A stretch of DNA of 55,460 nt from JAKAIY01 sp036258195 (GCA_036258195.1 DATAED010000164.1:1-55460), one strand, 5' to 3'. Shown: positions 25,260-33,469, numbered from the stretch's first letter. The notes: generated from the sequence alone by a model not told the origin. Numbers and translations: made by a program.

Positions 25260-26111
25260 ATGGACAAGACCTCGATTGCGACCGCGATGCAACAGGCAGG
25301 ACTGCAACGCCTCGGTTCGACCCTCGATCAACTCATCCTCAACTCCATCCGCCTGAGTACAAACCCTTCCTACGAGACCGCCATCCAGCCGGGACAATCC
25401 AAGTTCGGCGGGCTGCCAGATCTGCCAGCGGGAACGGCGTGGCCCGATATGAAGGGTGCGCCGATGGAGTTCATCGCCCAGATTCAGCTCGCAGACGCGC
25501 ACCCGCTCGACTCCGCAGGCATGCTGCCCGCGCAGGGCCTGCTCTCCGTCTTCTATGACAGTACGCAGCAGACGTTCGGAGCCGACCCCAACGATCGCGC
25601 CGGGCTGAAGGTGCTCTACTTCGAGCAGCCAGCGAGCGAGCTGAAGCGTACGGATGCGCCTGCCAGCCTGCCAGCGCAGGGGCGCTCGCGCGTCTGCTCC
25701 GTCGGCATGAGCGACGAGGTCACGCTGCCGTTGCAGCCGAATCTAGAGATCGCCTCGCTGCAATGGTCGAGTGATGACCAGCAGCGCTATGATGGCGCGC
25801 TGCAGCAACTTACCAGCGCCGTCAAACATCCCATTCATCGCCTGCTGGGGCATCCCGATACCATTCAGGACGATATGCGCCTGGAGTGCCAGCTCGCGGC
25901 GAACGGTGTGGCCGATCCGGGCTCGGCGCCCGACCGGGTCAAGCAGTTGACGGCGGGCGCGAACGATTGGATAGTGTTGCTGCAAGTCGACTCCGATCCC
26001 AGCGTTGGCATGCAATGGGCCAATGCGGGCATGTTGTATTTCTGGATTCGGCGTCAAGATCTGGCGGCGAAGCGGTTCGACGATGTGTGGGTCGTTCTGC
26101 AATCAGAGTGA
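25260..26111 (+). CDS. YwqG family protein (DUF1963)
   Basis: Cytoplasmic protein of unknown function, 283 aa. Family marks: SKFGGLPDLPAGTAWP near the N-terminus, FIAQIQLAD, GLLSVFYD, HRLLGHPDTIQDDM, and the C-terminal IVLLQVDSD followed by WANAGMLYFWI. Length is normal. ATG 25260 is selected because AGAGGAG ends 9 nt upstream, directly against another in-frame ATG at 25251. It sits between the disordered protein and a secreted HNH lipoprotein; in other genomes relatives occur near toxin loci, but no such role is shown here. Confidence 0.82.
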   Translation: MDKTSIATAMQQAGLQRLGSTLDQLILNSIRLSTNPSYETAIQPGQSKFGGLPDLPAGTAWPDMKGAPMEFIAQIQLADAHPLDSAGMLPAQGLLSVFYDSTQQTFGADPNDRAGLKVLYFEQPASELKRTDAPASLPAQGRSRVCSVGMSDEVTLPLQPNLEIASLQWSSDDQQRYDGALQQLTSAVKHPIHRLLGHPDTIQDDMRLECQLAANGVADPGSAPDRVKQLTAGANDWIVLLQVDSDPSVGMQWANAGMLYFWIRRQDLAAKRFDDVWVVLQSE

Positions 26112-26171
26112 CCGCGATGAGCGCGCGTGGGCGAGTGGGCTTGCGCGCAGTGGTTGAGAAGGGCGAGCAGT

Positions 26172-26720
26172 ATGACGAGAGGCAAATCGGAGCGCCAGTG
26201 GCTGAGCGCGGTCTGTGTCGCGCTGGCGCTGGCTGTGGGATTGAGCGCATGCGCGAGTGTCGCAACCGATACCTCTGCTGGCAGTGGCTCGCATCAATTT
26301 GGCGTGCAGACCCAGACATCTGGCTGCCAGGCGCAGAATGGCCTGCCGGACAGCGCTTGCACACCAGGGGACATCATCGCCAGCGCGACCACCGATCAAA
26401 TTTGCCAGTCGGGCTATGCCAGCTCCGTGCGCAATGTGCCGACGAGCGAGAAAAATCAGGTGTACGCGGAGTACGGCATCGCCAGCCACTATGCCGGGCA
26501 GTATGAGGTCGATCACCTCGTCAGCCTGGAACTGGGTGGCTCGAACGACATCTCGAACCTCTGGCCAGAGTTGGCCAGCCCGACGCCGGGCTTCCACCAG
26601 AAGGACAAGGTCGAGAATTATCTGCACGATCAGGTGTGCAGTGGCGCGGTACCACTGGCCACCGCTCAACAGGAGATCGCGACGAACTGGCTGGCCATCT
26701 ACAACCAGATGAACGGCTGA
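26172..26720 (+). CDS. Secreted HNH-type nuclease-like lipoprotein
   Basis: The 182-residue precursor has a basic start, a hydrophobic segment (SAVCVALALAVGLSAC) and lipobox LSAC with Cys27, so it is predicted to be exported by Sec and lipid-anchored. The mature protein holds an HNH-like core around residues 111-148: YEVDHLVSLELGGSNDISNLWPE spans Asp114-His115 and Asn129, followed by FHQKDKVENYLHD. Four further Cys may form disulfides. An extracellular nuclease would act on environmental or incoming DNA; activity is inferred. It begins 60 nt after the YwqG gene. Confidence 0.8.
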   Translation: MTRGKSERQWLSAVCVALALAVGLSACASVATDTSAGSGSHQFGVQTQTSGCQAQNGLPDSACTPGDIIASATTDQICQSGYASSVRNVPTSEKNQVYAEYGIASHYAGQYEVDHLVSLELGGSNDISNLWPELASPTPGFHQKDKVENYLHDQVCSGAVPLATAQQEIATNWLAIYNQMNG

Positions 26721-26853
26721 GCGCGGCGCCAGTCGGTGAAGGTAGCACATCCGCAGCGCGCAGCTTTTCCAGTCTCTGGATTGGCTCCGCGCTTCTTTTG
26801 CGTCTTTTTCACGTCATCGTTCGTAACTGATATATCGAATTCTCAAACGCCAC

Positions 26854-26890
26854 TTGACAATAGCGCGAGAAAAAGATATATCTAGATATA
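26854..26890 (+). promoter_or_regulatory. PadR promoter with overlapping palindromic operator
   Basis: TTGACA (26854-26859), a 17-nt spacer, TATATC (26877-26882). A perfect 14-bp palindrome TATATCTAGATATA (26877-26890) covers the -10. The motif GATATATC occurs at 26875-26882 and again upstream at 26829-26836. PadR proteins usually repress their own gene through such AT-rich palindromes, so this is the likely operator. Confidence 0.65.
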
Positions 26891-26936
26891 GCGAAGCATC
26901 GAGCATGGTACAGTTTCGCATAACAGGAGTAGCGAG

Positions 26937-27908
26937 ATGGACGGTTGGACGGAACAGGAGCCGGTGGGGGCGCGCGGCTCGTGGTGTGGGCCGTGGCAGG
27001 CGCCATGGCAAGCCCGATGGCAGTCTCGTTGGAGCGGACCATGGCGAGGCCCCTGGTGGGGGCGAGATCCGATGTGGGGGCGCGGTTATGGGTTTGGCCC
27101 TGGTCGTGGCCCGAGAGGATGGTATCCAGGAATGGGACGACGTTTTCCGTTTGGCGGTGGGCCAGGCCCTCGCATGTTCGAGCGCGGCTACTTGAAGTAT
27201 GCCTTGCTCGATCTGTTGCAGGATCAGCCCAAACACGGATATGAGATGATGAAAGACCTCGAAGAGCGCACAGGTGGCTTCTACGCGCCGAGCGCGGGGG
27301 CGGTCTATCCGACCCTCCAGATGCTCGAAGATCGCGGCTGGGCCACCAGCGAGACGATCGAGGGCAAGAAGGTCTACACGATCACCGACGCCGGGCGCGC
27401 AGCGCTGGCTGAGGCGAACGAGCGGCGCGGATCGCGTCGCGGCGGGCCGGGCTTCGGGCCGGAGTTTGGCCCACGCGGGCATGGCCCACATCACGAGCAT
27501 GGGCCGCATGGGCCGCATCACCACGAGCGGCCAGATGGCCCGCCACCCCCGCCGCCGGGCGGGCCGTGGGGCTGGGGTGGTCGCGGACGCGGCAGGCAGG
27601 GCTTTGGGCCAGGGTTTGGCCCCGGCTTTGACTGGCGCGCACAGCCCGAAGCGCACGAGCTGGCGCAGCAGGCGCGCGAGCTGGGACGCATGTTCTTGCT
27701 GGCGGGTCGCGAGTCGATCAATCGGCCCGACCGCATCGCTCGCCTGCGCGACATCGTGGAGCGCACCCGCGCCGAGCTGGAAGCGTTTGTGAACGAAGCG
27801 CGTAGCGGCGCAGAATACTCTAGCAGCTCAGCGGGTGACGCCGAGAGCGGCACGTCGGAGCAGCCGGAGCCGCAGCAGGGGCCAGAAGGGCCAGTCGAGC
27901 AGCTCTGA
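26937..27908 (+). CDS. PadR-family transcriptional regulator with Trp-repeat N-terminus and His/Pro-rich linker
   Basis: 323 aa. Residues 1-80 are a Trp/Gly/Arg/Pro-rich extension in which Trp occurs at 16, 20, 24, 28, 32, 36 and 40. The PadR winged helix is at about 82-163 (GYLKYALLDLLQDQPKHGYEM, GAVYPTLQMLEDRGW, KKVYTITDAGRAALAE). Residues 165-235 are Gly/Pro-rich with a His cluster (GHGPHHEHGPHGPHHHE), a possible metal site. A helical C-terminal segment (about 238-290) should mediate dimerisation. AGGAG precedes ATG 26937. ATG 27174 at the winged helix has no ribosome site. It probably represses itself and the ABC exporter that follows. Confidence 0.88.
   Translation: MDGWTEQEPVGARGSWCGPWQAPWQARWQSRWSGPWRGPWWGRDPMWGRGYGFGPGRGPRGWYPGMGRRFPFGGGPGPRMFERGYLKYALLDLLQDQPKHGYEMMKDLEERTGGFYAPSAGAVYPTLQMLEDRGWATSETIEGKKVYTITDAGRAALAEANERRGSRRGGPGFGPEFGPRGHGPHHEHGPHGPHHHERPDGPPPPPPGGPWGWGGRGRGRQGFGPGFGPGFDWRAQPEAHELAQQARELGRMFLLAGRESINRPDRIARLRDIVERTRAELEAFVNEARSGAEYSSSSAGDAESGTSEQPEPQQGPEGPVEQL
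26982..27059 (+). repeat. In-frame 12-nt tandem repeat encoding Trp-x-x-(Pro/Arg)
   Basis: Six consecutive 12-nt units, each starting TGG, begin at 26982, 26994, 27006, 27018, 27030 and 27042, with a partial seventh at 27054. They encode WCGP, WQAP, WQAR, WQSR, WSGP and WRGP. Units have diverged at the DNA level while the Trp register is kept. Confidence 0.85.
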
Positions 27909-27937
27909 GTGAGACGAATACTTCGAGGGATGCGCAG

Positions 27938-27967
27938 CCTGCGCCAGCATTTGATGCCTGGCGCAGG
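27938..27967. terminator. Strong hairpin between padR and the ABC exporter
   Basis: CCTGCGCCAG (27938-27947) and CTGGCGCAGG (27958-27967) form a 10-bp stem, with the inner CAT/ATG able to extend it past one bulge. There is no T-tract, so it may attenuate rather than fully terminate transcription into the exporter gene. Confidence 0.45.
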
Positions 27968-28057
27968 TTCGCGCTATCCTTGTGAACACAGACCAATCCG
28001 GTCGGATGATCGGTACGCATACCAGGCGCCCACTGTGAGGGGGCAGGAGATAGACGC

Positions 28058-29968
28058 ATGATGCATGGCATGGGTGGTGGGGCTGGGCGCTATCGTCGGC
28101 TGATGAAGACATCGAGCTTCGATGAGACGCCGACGCGCAAGGCCGATTCGCGCACAGTTCGCCGTGTGGCGGCGTCGTTCAAGCCGTATACGCGCGAAGT
28201 GGCTGTCGTGCTGGGCGCCATCGCGCTGGTGAGCGTGCTGGGGCTGGTCAACCCCTACATGCTCAAGTTCTCCATCTCGATTGGCTTCGGCCAGGCAAAC
28301 TTCGGGGCGTTGTCGCTCTTCGTCGCCGTCATGATCGTGACGCCGCTCATCAGCAGCTTGATCGGCGTTGGGCAGACGTACCTCAATACGCGCGTGGGCC
28401 AGCATGTCATGCGCGATCTGCGAAATCAACTGTACGCGCACCTCCAGAACATGCCGCTCAAGTTCTTCACCGACACACGCACGGGCGAGATACAGTCGCG
28501 TATCTCGAATGACATCGGCGGCGTGCAGAGCGTGCTGACCGATACGGCGACCTCGACCGTCTCGAACGTGACGACTGTGCTGGCGACGGTGGTTGGCCTG
28601 CTGGCGCTGAACTGGCAGTTGACGCTGCTCTCGCTGGCGCTCGTCCCGCTCTTCATCTTCCTGACCTATCGCGTGGGCAACGTGCGGCGCGAGATCTCGA
28701 AGAACACGCAGAAGTCGCTGGCCGAGATGACGGCGGTGGTCGAGGAGACGCTCTCAGTCAGCGGCGTGCTGCTGGCGAAGGTCTTTGGGCGGCAGCGCCA
28801 CGAGATTCAGCGCTTCAACGGCGAGAATGACCGTTACGTGGCCCTCCAGATCAGGCAGCAGATGGTGGGCCGCTGGTTCATGATGTTCATCTCCACGTTC
28901 TTCTCGATTCTGCCGGCGCTGGTTTATCTGCTGATGGGCTACATGCTCTTTGGCCAGGGACAACATCCAACGCAGAAGACGATCACTGAGACCGTTGGTA
29001 CGCTGGTGGCCTTCACGACGCTTCAGACCCGGCTATACTTCCCGATTGGCCAGTTGCTGAGCGTGCAGATAGAGATTCAGGGGGCGCTGGCGCTCTTCGA
29101 CCGCATCTTCGAGTATCTGGACATGAAGAATGATCTGGTGGAGAAGCCAGACGCCATCAGCCTCGATCCGCACACGTCACGCGGCGAGGTGGTCATGGAT
29201 GGCGTGACCTTCCGCTATCGCGAGGATCTGGAGCGCCCTACACTCGAAGGGGTCTCGTTCACGATGCAGCCTGGCACGCTAACGGCGCTGGTGGGGCCGA
29301 GCGGCGCGGGCAAGACGACCATCACCTATCTGCTGCCACGACTCTACGATGTGGAGAGCGGCGCGGTGCGCATAGACGGCCACGATGTGCGCGACCTGAC
29401 GCTGGAATCGCTAGGCGCGATGATCGGTGTCGTCACGCAGGAGACGTATCTTTTCCACTCGACCATCCGCGAGAACCTGCTCTACGGTCGCCCGGATGCG
29501 ACCGAAGACGAGTTGATCGCGGCGGCCAAGGCAGCGGCCATCCATGACCGCATCGTGGAGCTGTCGGAGGGCTACGATACCGTCGTGGGCGAGCGGGGCT
29601 ATAAGCTCTCCGGCGGGGAGAAGCAGCGCATCGCCATCGCGCGGGTGATCTTGAAGGATCCGCGCGTGTTGATTCTGGACGAAGCTACCAGCGCGCTCGA
29701 TACGCACTCCGAGCGGCTGATCCAGGCGGCGCTGGAGCGGCTCATGCAGGGCCGCACGACCATCGCCATCGCGCACCGCCTCTCGACCATTCTGGCGGCT
29801 GACCAGATTCTGGTGATTGATCATGGGCAGATCGTGGAGCGCGGCACACACACTGAGCTGTTGGAGCAAGGCGGCCTCTATGCGCGGCTCTACAACGAGC
29901 AGTTCGCCAGCGCCGCCGAAGTGGCCGAGCTGAGCGCGCTGGATGAGCTGGCCGCCGTGAACGAGTAG
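28058..29968 (+). CDS. ABC exporter, fused permease and ATPase (MsbA/LmrA type)
   Basis: Half-transporter of 636 aa, expected to act as a dimer exporting drugs, lipids or peptides. The transmembrane domain (about 45-330) has six hydrophobic segments. The nucleotide-binding domain has Walker A GPSGAGKTT (about 412), Q-loop VTQETYLFHSTIRENL, signature LSGGEKQR (about 516), Walker B/D-loop LILDEATSALDT (about 540) and the H-loop IAHRLSTI. AGGAGA precedes ATG 28058. It follows padR by 149 nt, a common regulator-pump pairing. Substrate is unknown. Confidence 0.92.
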   Translation: MMHGMGGGAGRYRRLMKTSSFDETPTRKADSRTVRRVAASFKPYTREVAVVLGAIALVSVLGLVNPYMLKFSISIGFGQANFGALSLFVAVMIVTPLISSLIGVGQTYLNTRVGQHVMRDLRNQLYAHLQNMPLKFFTDTRTGEIQSRISNDIGGVQSVLTDTATSTVSNVTTVLATVVGLLALNWQLTLLSLALVPLFIFLTYRVGNVRREISKNTQKSLAEMTAVVEETLSVSGVLLAKVFGRQRHEIQRFNGENDRYVALQIRQQMVGRWFMMFISTFFSILPALVYLLMGYMLFGQGQHPTQKTITETVGTLVAFTTLQTRLYFPIGQLLSVQIEIQGALALFDRIFEYLDMKNDLVEKPDAISLDPHTSRGEVVMDGVTFRYREDLERPTLEGVSFTMQPGTLTALVGPSGAGKTTITYLLPRLYDVESGAVRIDGHDVRDLTLESLGAMIGVVTQETYLFHSTIRENLLYGRPDATEDELIAAAKAAAIHDRIVELSEGYDTVVGERGYKLSGGEKQRIAIARVILKDPRVLILDEATSALDTHSERLIQAALERLMQGRTTIAIAHRLSTILAADQILVIDHGQIVERGTHTELLEQGGLYARLYNEQFASAAEVAELSALDELAAVNE

Positions 29969-29974
29969 GGGAAC

Positions 29975-30017
29975 GACCTCACCCCCTCAGCCCCCTCTCC
30001 CACGGGGAGAGGGGGAT
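29975..30017 (+). repeat. Dispersed intergenic repeat, copy 1 (hairpin-forming)
   Basis: Sequence of the form GACCTCACCCCC...CCCCCTCTCC-CACGG-GGAGAGGGGG, with a 10-bp stem (29991-30000 and 30006-30015). A related copy lies at 47890-47929. Both follow directly after a plus-strand stop codon and could act as terminators. I recall similar short GC-rich elements in other genomes but have not checked. Confidence 0.6.
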
Positions 30018-30043
30018 TATAGCGGTGTTGAAAGGCCTTGAAA

Positions 30044-31216
30044 GTGTTTGATGAACTCGATCAGGTTCCCTGGTCAACCTTGGAGCATGCCTATGGCGAT
30101 GCCGGCGACATTCCCGATCTCATTCGCGCATTAGTTTCTAGCGATCCCGACGAGCGGGAGCAAGCGCAAGACATGCTTGACATGGGGCCGTTTCATCAGG
30201 AATCGCTGTACAGTTGCACGCCCTTTGTTGTGCGCTGCCTGATGCAGTTAGCGCAGGAACCGGACATGTATGACAAGCCCTGGCTCCTGCAATATATCTC
30301 TCGTGTCTTGGCATCGGCTCTCTATCACCTGCCTGATCCCGAAATGCTAGTGTTGGCTCCGGAAGAACTGTTGCTGGAGCCAGAAGAAATGTATGCCAAG
30401 CAGATAGTGTTGGAAATCCAACCCCGCCTGCGTCAATTGCTGCGCCTCATTTATGACTCCGATGCTCTCGTGCGCTTGGCTGCCCTGAGACTCCTGGTTA
30501 TGATGGACGCAGACCTACCAGATTTGGGTAGGGTATTGTCAGATCGGCTCGCAGCCGAAACTGAGGCGCAAATTCGCAGCGCATTGACGTTCTGTTTGGG
30601 GCTTTTGGCGGATCGCGACATGTTAGCGCGGATAGTAGAGACACTAGGCGATGTAACGGAGTCCCTGCTGGTACGAATTGCTGCTGGATTCAGCGTCATC
30701 GCAGTCTCAAATGAGCGTCTCCCAGACAACGTTGTCGCATCGTTCTGTGCTGTGATTGCAGACAATTACGATGCACTTGATGACTTCGAGGACGTGTATG
30801 CAGAGTACCTTACTCCATTGGGGGCTCCGCGAGGAAAAGATCGCCTGTTAGAGTGTTTGCCTAATAACTTGTCCACTCATCAGAAGAACCAGATCATTCT
30901 CGCGTTACAGCATATCTATGCTCAATTGCCTACATCTGCCTCTGTTGGAATACGCATCGGTAGTGGATACTACTTAAACACTATGGTGCGTTTGGCGTTT
31001 CCGCAGGGCAAACTCGCTCCTGAAACAACCATACACGATTTAACTGACACGCAACGTGGCATTCTGGAGGCGTTTCAAAAGTACGATATGCCAGCGGTCA
31101 GTTGGAACGTGTATCACTCCAGTGACTACCGAACGGTATTAGGATTTAGCTTCCGGAGCGAAACTGATTTCCTCGACTTCATGTCTGGCAAGCGCTCTGC
31201 CCGCGAAACGAAATAA
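30044..31216 (+). CDS. HEAT-repeat-like protein with atypical base composition
   Basis: 390 aa, predicted helical solenoid. The opening pattern WSTLEHAYGDAGDIPDLIRAL, then DPDEREQAQDML, then HQESLYSCTPFVVRCL, resembles HEAT-like proteins common in actinobacteria and chloroflexi, some of which sit near toxins as possible immunity proteins. Helical repeats continue to about residue 280; the C-terminus (about 330-390) is a separate region. The coding sequence has visibly lower G+C and less biased third positions than its neighbours, suggesting recent transfer. Start is GTG 30044 (AAAGG 8 nt upstream) or TTG 30038. The dispersed repeat lies just upstream. No toxin partner is seen. Confidence 0.75.
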   Translation: MFDELDQVPWSTLEHAYGDAGDIPDLIRALVSSDPDEREQAQDMLDMGPFHQESLYSCTPFVVRCLMQLAQEPDMYDKPWLLQYISRVLASALYHLPDPEMLVLAPEELLLEPEEMYAKQIVLEIQPRLRQLLRLIYDSDALVRLAALRLLVMMDADLPDLGRVLSDRLAAETEAQIRSALTFCLGLLADRDMLARIVETLGDVTESLLVRIAAGFSVIAVSNERLPDNVVASFCAVIADNYDALDDFEDVYAEYLTPLGAPRGKDRLLECLPNNLSTHQKNQIILALQHIYAQLPTSASVGIRIGSGYYLNTMVRLAFPQGKLAPETTIHDLTDTQRGILEAFQKYDMPAVSWNVYHSSDYRTVLGFSFRSETDFLDFMSGKRSARETK

Positions 31217-31237
31217 GCGCATGAAGTAGCAGAAGGT

Positions 31238-32218
31238 TCAAAACACCATCGGGGCAGTCCAGCTATAGACGCGGGGCTGCCCTTCTTCATGCTCGCTGGC
31301 GGGGTCAGGCTTGTCGTCGTCGGCGAGTGAGAGGCGCATGACAAGGTCGTCGTCTTCGGTGGGCAGGCCGATAGAGTTATAGAAGGCGCGGATGTCGGTC
31401 GCGTCGCCGCAGCCGACAGTGATGTAGGCAGCGCCCTGCGCGAAAGCACCGGGCAGGCGGCGGCGCTCGTCTTCCGTGGCGGCGCGGGCGAGCGCGGCGG
31501 CGACGTGATCGTCGGGCGCCACCAGCGGCCCCAGCCGGATGCCCTGCCATGGCTGATCGAGCCTGCGGGTCAGCGCAAAGCCGAGCGGCCGGCGCGCGGT
31601 GTCGCGGGCATCGTGGGCGATGTAGAGGTGATACGAATCCTGGGCAAGGAGCGCTCGCAGCAGTCCCGTGCGGTCGCCCCCGAAGGCGGCCAGATCAAGC
31701 GCGGCGACGCTGGCCAGCGCCTCGGCGGGCGCCTGCGCGGCGGTGATCGAGCCAGCCAGCGCTGCCAGCCGCTCCAGGCGCAGGTCGCGCAACGGCGCAT
31801 GTGCGTCCCACGAGACGGCGACATCCTCGAATCCCAGCCGACGGTAGAGCGGGCGTCCGGCGGGAGTGGCGTCGAGCCAGACGGCGCGGGCGCCCTGTGC
31901 GCGCTGCCAGGCGATGGCATGCGAGGTGAGCAGTTTGCCCAGCCCGCGCCGCTGGAACTCTGCTCGCACCGTTACATTGCCGATGACGCCCACCGGCCCA
32001 GCGACGATGGCGCTCGCGCTGGCGACGGGCAGGTCAGCGAATCCATCCGCTGTGACGCCCAGCGAACGAGCGCGCACGATGAAGACGCGCCCGCCCTCCC
32101 ACGCCAGCACACCGCGCAGCAGCGGATCACTGCGGAGCCAGCCCATCTCCACACGCAGGCGCGCGAGCGCTTCGATATCGGCGGGGGTGGCTGGTTCGAT
32201 GTGCGGGGCAGCGATCAC
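31238..32218 (-). CDS. Tandem GNAT N-acetyltransferase
   Basis: 326 aa with two GNAT folds. The first (about 1-145) starts IEPATPADIEALARLRVEMG and has the acetyl-CoA loop RAEFQRRGLGKLL followed by LYRRLGFE. The second half (about 165-326) is a degenerate GNAT with FALTRRLDQPWQGIRLGPLVA and a C-terminal VGCGDATDIRAFYNSIGLP. Only the first half keeps a clear Q/RxxGxG loop. GTG 32218 is set by AGGAGG 5 nt upstream; the frame extends to 32248 without support. Substrate unknown. It converges with the HEAT-like gene, leaving 21 nt. Confidence 0.82.
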   Translation of the reverse strand: MIAAPHIEPATPADIEALARLRVEMGWLRSDPLLRGVLAWEGGRVFIVRARSLGVTADGFADLPVASASAIVAGPVGVIGNVTVRAEFQRRGLGKLLTSHAIAWQRAQGARAVWLDATPAGRPLYRRLGFEDVAVSWDAHAPLRDLRLERLAALAGSITAAQAPAEALASVAALDLAAFGGDRTGLLRALLAQDSYHLYIAHDARDTARRPLGFALTRRLDQPWQGIRLGPLVAPDDHVAAALARAATEDERRRLPGAFAQGAAYITVGCGDATDIRAFYNSIGLPTEDDDLVMRLSLADDDKPDPASEHEEGQPRVYSWTAPMVF

Positions 32219-32346
32219 GTAAACCTCCTGTGGGCGGCGCAGAGACATACTACCTTTGTTATACCATCGCCCATATGGGTTTGGCGCTGGCTACCCTGTA
32301 GCCCGCAAACGGCCATAGAATCTGGCTTTACGGCCTGTTTCTTCGA

Positions 32347-32376
32347 TTGACAGGCTTTCGGGGGCCATGTTACAGT
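32347..32376 (+). promoter_or_regulatory. Promoter of the complex I operon
   Basis: Perfect TTGACA (32347-32352), an 18-nt spacer and TACAGT (32371-32376). The start near 32383 leaves a leader of about 75 nt before nuoA. Confidence 0.6.
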
Positions 32377-32457
32377 ATCAGATGGTATCTCAGTAGAACC
32401 ATTGTGACGACTCGCGGCGACGACATGCGCACACCACGCAGCGGGAGACGTTAACAT

Positions 32458-32811
32458 ATGCCAGAATCCGCTCCAGCGCTCATCTTGCTAGGGCTTGCGC
32501 TGCTCTTCGGGGTAGCGACCATCAGCGCGACGTTTGTGCTCGGCCCCAAGCGCCCGACCCCTGAAAAGCTGGCTCCGTATGAATGCGGCATCGAGGAGAT
32601 CGAGGCGCCGAAGCAGCGCTTTCCGGTGAAGTACCTCGTGACCGGCATGCTGTTCATCATCTTCGACGTGGAGGCGGCGTCAGTGCTGCCGCTGGCGGTC
32701 CTGATGCGCAAGCTGCAGGTGCTGGGCTTCGTTGAGTTGCTCGTCTTCGCCATCATCCTGGCCGTGCCGTTCATCTACATCTGGCGCAAGGGGGCCTTTT
32801 CATGGGAGTAG
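32458..32811 (+). CDS. nuoA: NADH-quinone oxidoreductase subunit A
   Basis: Membrane subunit near the quinone cavity, 117 aa with three hydrophobic helices. The long loop has YECGIEEIEAPKQRFPVKY and helix 2 has IIFDVEAASVLP, the family motifs. First gene of the nuo operon; its end overlaps nuoB by 10 nt. Confidence 0.96.
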   Translation: MPESAPALILLGLALLFGVATISATFVLGPKRPTPEKLAPYECGIEEIEAPKQRFPVKYLVTGMLFIIFDVEAASVLPLAVLMRKLQVLGFVELLVFAIILAVPFIYIWRKGAFSWE

Positions 32812-33425
32812 AGCCGGAGGCCGAGCCAACGGTCGCCAAGCCGAGTGTCAATCCTTGGGCGCCCGTGCAGTATTACAGCAATACGCAGGCGCCACGCCTG
32901 CCACGCGGACTGTCGCAGCCCGATGGTGGCAACATCCTGCTGACGCAGGTCAGCAAAGTGATCGACTGGGGGCGCAGCTCCTCGCTGTGGCCAGCCACGT
33001 TTGGTCTGGCGTGCTGCGCCATCGAGATGATGTCGGCCAGCGCCTCGCGATGGGACATCTCGCGGTTCGGGGCGGAGGTCTTCCGCGCCAGTCCGCGCCA
33101 GGCCGATCTGATGATCGTGGCGGGCCGCCTCTCGGTCAAGATGGCTCCCGTGCTACGGCGCATCTATGACCAGATGCCTGAGCCGAAATGGGTCATCGCG
33201 ATGGGCGCGTGCGCCGCGTGTGGCGGCGTCTTCAACAACTACGCCATTGTGCAGGGCGTGGATAAGGTCGTGCCGGTCGATATTTACGTGCCGGGTTGCC
33301 CGCCAACGCCAGATATGCTGCTGCATGGGCTGAACCTGCTGCAGGAAAAGATTCGCAACCACATACCCAATCCGCCCGACCCGCTCGATTATGCGGCGAC
33401 GCGCTACCTCGGCAGCGAGGACTAG
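32802..33425 (+). CDS. nuoB: NADH-quinone oxidoreductase subunit B
   Basis: Holds cluster N2, the last Fe-S centre before quinone. 207 aa. Ligands are the adjacent pair in FGLACCAIEMM, the Cys in MGACAACGG and the Cys in PGCPPTPD. A 25-residue Pro/Glu-rich N-terminal extension comes before the conserved core. Starts inside the end of nuoA. Confidence 0.97.
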   Translation: MGVEPEAEPTVAKPSVNPWAPVQYYSNTQAPRLPRGLSQPDGGNILLTQVSKVIDWGRSSSLWPATFGLACCAIEMMSASASRWDISRFGAEVFRASPRQADLMIVAGRLSVKMAPVLRRIYDQMPEPKWVIAMGACAACGGVFNNYAIVQGVDKVVPVDIYVPGCPPTPDMLLHGLNLLQEKIRNHIPNPPDPLDYAATRYLGSED

Positions 33426-33469
33426 GCGCGGTGGTCGCGTGATCGGTCGAGAGGAGACAGGCGCAGGTT

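Noticed and set aside
26982..27059. CRISPR-like array
   Set aside because: Units are 12 nt without spacers and in frame with a protein; it is a coding tandem repeat.
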